Positions 61,301 through 64,000 of a stretch of 64,000 nucleotides of DNA are shown here, one piece after another. The DNA lies in the NCBI RefSeq assembly GCF_011043555.1, contig NZ_JAAKGS010000002.1:620001-684000 (forward strand). Reading direction: 5' to 3'. The translations under genes were made by a program, and so were the position numbers. Within the stretch, counting starts at the first letter, position 1. Each line of letters opens with the position of its first letter. The notes beneath the pieces are model-generated. The model did no database searches and was not told the origin of the DNA. It worked only from the letters and a program-made list of their open reading frames with translations. The DNA is from Sphingobacterium sp. SGR-19. Its GTDB lineage: Bacteria; Bacteroidota; Bacteroidia; Sphingobacteriales; Sphingobacteriaceae.

Positions 61301-61328
61301 CAAAGATACGAAAAACTTTTATTTACAA
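61301..61328 (-). promoter_or_regulatory. Promoter of rpsA (TTG / TATCTTTG)
   Basis: On the minus strand TTG (61328-61326), a 17-nt spacer, and TATCTTTG (61308-61301) match the consensus. Confidence 0.6.
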
Positions 61329-61365
61329 TAGATTATATTGAAAAAAGTCATTTTTAAAGCACGGC

Positions 61366-61779
61366 TTACGATGAGTGGAAATACCGTTCCATCTTTTCCT
61401 GGAAAATTTGAGGGGCACGACATGGCTTGTTCTTTTCCATATCGACAAATACAAGTTGGGTGTAACCCGTATTCAGCAGTACCCCATTTTGATTATATAT
61501 CTCGTATTCAAATTTAATACGTACCACCGGTTTTTCTTTAATATAGGTTTTGACCGTAATCAGGTCATCGTATCGGGCGGGCTGGTAATATTTGCAAATC
61601 AGATCGGTAACGGGTAACATAACGCCGATATCCTCTAATTCCTTATACGAAATGCCTGTACTACGCAACATCTCCGTACGGGCTACCTCATAAAATGACG
61701 CATAATTTCCGTAGTATACATAACCCATTTTATCTGTTTCTGCATAGCGTATACGTAAAGTGGTTTCGTGTGTAAACAT
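61366..61779 (-). CDS. YbgC/4HBT-type acyl-CoA thioesterase
   Basis: 137 aa hot-dog fold enzyme. Catalytic Asp16 in Y-A-E-T-D-K-M-G-Y, then the family motif Y-V-Y-Y-G-N-Y-A-S-F-Y-E-V-A-R-T-E. Hydrolyses acyl-CoA thioesters. Third and last gene of the minus-strand operon with mltG and the PASTA protein; 11 nt after mltG. Cytoplasmic. Confidence 0.92.
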   Translation of the reverse strand: MFTHETTLRIRYAETDKMGYVYYGNYASFYEVARTEMLRSTGISYKELEDIGVMLPVTDLICKYYQPARYDDLITVKTYIKEKPVVRIKFEYEIYNQNGVLLNTGYTQLVFVDMEKNKPCRAPQIFQEKMERYFHSS

Positions 61780-61790
61780 GTTCGTTTCTC

Positions 61791-62834
61791 CTATCTCATT
61801 ATATTTCGTTCGTTCAGCGCGCGCTGAAATTTCCGTGCATTTATCAAATGTTCTGCTTGTGTTCTGGCGAAATTATGGTAACCGGAGAAATCATCCTTGG
61901 CACACATATAAATGTAATCATGCTTGCTATGATTAAGGACGGCATCGATGGATGCAATGCTGGGAAGCATAATTGGCCCCGGGGGCAGCCCTTTATATCG
62001 ATATGTATTGTATGGATTGTCGATGGTGAGATGCCTATTTAGTACGCGTCGAATAGTAAAGTCACTATTAGCAAAGATTACTGTCGGATCTGCTTGTAAT
62101 AACATTCCTTTTTCCAAACGATTGAGGTATAGCCCTGCGATATCCGGCATCTCATCGGTATGTAATGCCTCTCCTTTAACAATGGAAGCTAGCACACTAA
62201 CCTCCTGAGGCGTTAGATTAAGAGCTGCAGCTTTTTTCTTGCGTTCGGTTGTCCAAAACTTGTTGTATTCCTCATGAAAACGTGCGACGATTTTGTTTGG
62301 CGGGGTATTCCAATATATCTCATAGGTATTCGGGATAAACATGGTAAAGAAGTTATCCACCGTAAAACCATACGATTCGGCAAGCTCTTCGTTATCAAGA
62401 ATCTCGATAAAAGTAGTTGAGTCCGCTTCAAAGTTTTTACCGAGCAAAGCTGCAAAGTTCTCTTTAAGACGAAGATTTTCAAATCGAAATTTGACTGCCT
62501 CCTGATAACCTCCTCGAAGATTGCCTATCAAGCGTCTGTTGGACATGCCTTCGGTAAGCTTATAACGTCCCGGCTTTACACTTTTCGGATACTCCATAGC
62601 CTCTGCTATATAACGAAAAAATGCAGGGTTCTTGACGATCTGTTGTTCGGTAACCGCGCGCATGACATCATCGAAAGTATCATCTGTCTTTACATACAGA
62701 TATTCCTGCTTATCCGTGACACTTGGTCCTATAAAAGCCTGGTAACCTATCCACGCAGCCACGGCTCCTAGAACCAATAATAAGATAAATATAATTTTGA
62801 ACGCGTTCCGAAAGCCTCTTCTTTTTTCCGCCAT
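61791..62834 (-). CDS. mltG: Endolytic murein transglycosylase MltG
   Basis: 347 aa. One N-terminal membrane helix (~11-33), a LysM-like region, then the YceG catalytic domain with Glu222 in S-I-V-K-G-E-A, equivalent to E218 of E. coli MltG. Cleaves nascent glycan strands in the periplasm and sets their length. Second gene of the operon, 6 nt after the PASTA gene. Confidence 0.95.
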   Translation of the reverse strand: MAEKRRGFRNAFKIIFILLLVLGAVAAWIGYQAFIGPSVTDKQEYLYVKTDDTFDDVMRAVTEQQIVKNPAFFRYIAEAMEYPKSVKPGRYKLTEGMSNRRLIGNLRGGYQEAVKFRFENLRLKENFAALLGKNFEADSTTFIEILDNEELAESYGFTVDNFFTMFIPNTYEIYWNTPPNKIVARFHEEYNKFWTTERKKKAAALNLTPQEVSVLASIVKGEALHTDEMPDIAGLYLNRLEKGMLLQADPTVIFANSDFTIRRVLNRHLTIDNPYNTYRYKGLPPGPIMLPSIASIDAVLNHSKHDYIYMCAKDDFSGYHNFARTQAEHLINARKFQRALNERNIMR

Positions 62835-62840
62835 GTTTCT

Positions 62841-63608
62841 TTAGTTAGGTAACGAATGAGATAACGTTACGTTTATCGCGCTGCCCAAGCTTATAAATCC
62901 AGCCGTACTATCTGGTTGTTGGGAAATGATTGTTGTCGACAACGAATCGGTGATCGTTCCAGAATATGCGATGTCACCTAAGCTCAATCCGACACCTGAA
63001 AGGGCAAATCGGGCTTCGCTCAATGATAAACCAATAAGATTAGGTACTTCAACGTCGTCTGCTCCCCGCCCGTTACCCAATACAAGCGTTATCTGCGATC
63101 CTTTTGGGATGAGCCTTCCAGCTTTTAACGGTTGGCCGCCAAATTTGACATCTAAAACGACATCTCGTGCGATATCCGCAATGTATACGGTGTCAGCGAT
63201 TTTAAGAGACTGGTTTTTTAAAATCGCAGACGCTTCAATGAACGTTTTCTCAATAATATTTGGGAAAGCTACCTCTGGCGGTGTTTCGGTGATAATGGTC
63301 AGGTAAATCGTCCTTCCGGTTTTTACCTGTGATTTAGGATCCGGATCTTGTTCGATGACCAGTCCCGGTTGTGCATCCATTTGATACACATAGTCGATCG
63401 AATATTCTAAATCCGCTTTCTCGAGCGTCTTCATCGCGTCGTCGATGTGTCGACCCTTTACCTGTGGCACTTCGATGGAAACGCCATGCTTTGTATACCA
63501 TTTGAGCCCGAAGAAAATACCTAAAAATAACAGCGCGAATGCGATCAAGGCACCAATTAAGTTCTTTCTAAACGTATCTGTTCGCAGATACAGCAATAAT
63601 TTCGACAT
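62841..63608 (-). CDS. PASTA-domain membrane protein without kinase
   Basis: 255 aa. A short cytoplasmic tail (16 residues), one membrane helix (17-36) and three PASTA domains (about 40-110, 112-182, 184-253), with V-P-Q-V-K-G, F-P-N-I and V-P-N-L-I-G at the domain starts. No kinase domain is present. PASTA modules bind muropeptides or lipid II, so a wall-binding role near MltG is likely (inference). First gene of the operon; divergent from ddl across a 189-nt gap. Confidence 0.9.
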   Translation of the reverse strand: MSKLLLYLRTDTFRKNLIGALIAFALLFLGIFFGLKWYTKHGVSIEVPQVKGRHIDDAMKTLEKADLEYSIDYVYQMDAQPGLVIEQDPDPKSQVKTGRTIYLTIITETPPEVAFPNIIEKTFIEASAILKNQSLKIADTVYIADIARDVVLDVKFGGQPLKAGRLIPKGSQITLVLGNGRGADDVEVPNLIGLSLSEARFALSGVGLSLGDIAYSGTITDSLSTTIISQQPDSTAGFISLGSAINVTLSHSLPN

Positions 63609-63667
63609 CTATTGTTCCTATAAAATTAAGATACATTTGCCATGTACCGAACTTTCTATATAATAGA

Positions 63668-63697
63668 CAAAATTATTCTTTTTTCGCTGTAACACAA
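63668..63697 (-). promoter_or_regulatory. Promoter of the PASTA-mltG-thioesterase operon
   Basis: On the minus strand TTG (63697-63695), a 19-nt spacer and TAATTTTG (63675-63668), about 60 nt before the PASTA gene start. Confidence 0.45.
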
Positions 63698-63699
63698 GT

Positions 63700-63707
63700 T
63701 ATATTTG
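63700..63707 (+). promoter_or_regulatory. -7 element (TATATTTG) upstream of ddl
   Basis: Exact TAnnTTTG match, about 90 nt before the ddl ATG. It sits back-to-back with the divergent PASTA promoter. Confidence 0.4.
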
Positions 63708-63797
63708 TTCTCGTTTAACATTAATTAAGAAGTTAGTCGGTTAATAAGGTTGAATGAACCCTTCTGGACTGTCAATGGTATCAATATATAACAACAC

Positions 63798-64000
63798 ATG
63801 AAGACGAAAGTGGCTTTAATTACCGGAGGTTATACCGGGGAGGCAGAGGTTTCTTTTAAGAGCGCTGCATTTGTACAGGAACAACTTGACAAGGACAAAT
63901 ATGATATATGCCCCATAACGATCACGTTGGATACTTGGTTTCACGTGACGGATGCAGGCATTAAAATTCCGGTAAACAGAGCGGATTTTTCGTTGGATAT
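63798..64000 (+). CDS. ddl: D-alanine--D-alanine ligase, N-terminal part (partial at right edge)
   Basis: About 67 codons are visible from the ATG at 63798 to the window edge. Begins M-K-T-K-V-A-L-I-T-G-G-Y-T-G-E-A-E-V-S-F-K-S, matching the Ddl N-terminal G-G-x-S-x-E-x-x-V-S motif. The enzyme joins two D-alanines for the pentapeptide end. It lies outside the dcw cluster, about 18 kb from ftsZ. The ATP-grasp domain is outside the window. Confidence 0.9.
   Translation, partial: MKTKVALITGGYTGEAEVSFKSAAFVQEQLDKDKYDICPITITLDTWFHVTDAGIKIPVNRADFSLD

Noticed and set aside
15561-64000. CRISPR arrays, insertion sequences, prophage or integrase genes
   Set aside because: No regularly spaced repeats, transposase-like proteins or att-type duplications were seen anywhere in the window.

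Overview
The window is a stretch of a Bacteroidota chromosome, most likely from the Sphingobacteriaceae (Pedobacter/Sphingobacterium/Parapedobacter-like). The evidence is a SusC/SusD pair, BACON-domain lipoproteins, many short lipoprotein signal peptides, a Bacteroidota-type FtsZ C-terminus, a six-domain S1 protein of 644 aa, weak use of Shine-Dalgarno sequences, and repeated promoter-like TAnnTTTG elements. Genus is inference; no 16S rRNA is present. Most of the window is core genome.

Layout. 1-8441: a SusCD-type uptake locus with two tandem paralogous surface lipoproteins (the first cut by the window edge), SusC, SusD and a calcineurin-like phosphoesterase. 8479-15560: DUF72 protein, tRNA-Met(CAT), a START-like protein, LptF/G permease, RibBA, a rhodanese-thioredoxin lipoprotein, asparaginase and TatD. 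15561-16006: an intergenic stretch with a possible 43-aa ORF built around a strong hairpin. 16007-18915: a compact type III polyketide synthase / methyltransferase / flavoprotein operon, the main secondary-metabolism candidate. 18977-29887: FKBP lipoprotein, NrnA-like phosphoesterase, a large unknown membrane-anchored protein, DUF423, PriA, a divergent LutB-like protein and AspRS. 30289-46115: the division and cell wall (dcw) cluster mraZ-rsmH-ftsL-ftsI-murE-mraY-murD-ftsW-murG-murC-ftsQ-ftsA-ftsZ, without murF and ddl. 46206-54039: a TIM-barrel sugar isomerase, an orphan response regulator, mscL, rpmH-rnpA-yidD-tsaB, corA, a Skp/OmpH lipoprotein and gyrB. 54109-59253: a two-component system divergent from three unknown secreted proteins. 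59327-63608: rpsA, a thioesterase, mltG and a PASTA protein. 63798 onward: the start of ddl.

How the genes fit together. The dcw genes make UDP-MurNAc-peptide, lipid I/II and the FtsQLIW/FtsAZ machine. ddl, mltG and the kinase-free PASTA protein near the right edge serve the same wall. MurE carries the DNPR signature of meso-diaminopimelate ligases. MraZ-type direct repeats precede mraZ, and DnaA-box-like 9-mers cluster just upstream of ftsZ. The PKS operon has the same three enzyme types as srsABC of Streptomyces griseus, so its product may be a methylated, oxidised phenolic or pyrone lipid.

Best leads for follow-up are the PKS operon, the 43-aa ORF/hairpin locus, the ftsZ-upstream DnaA-like boxes, the altered cysteine motifs plus a 22-bp palindrome in the LutB-like gene, and the inverted repeat with an orphan coding fragment at 58513-58692.
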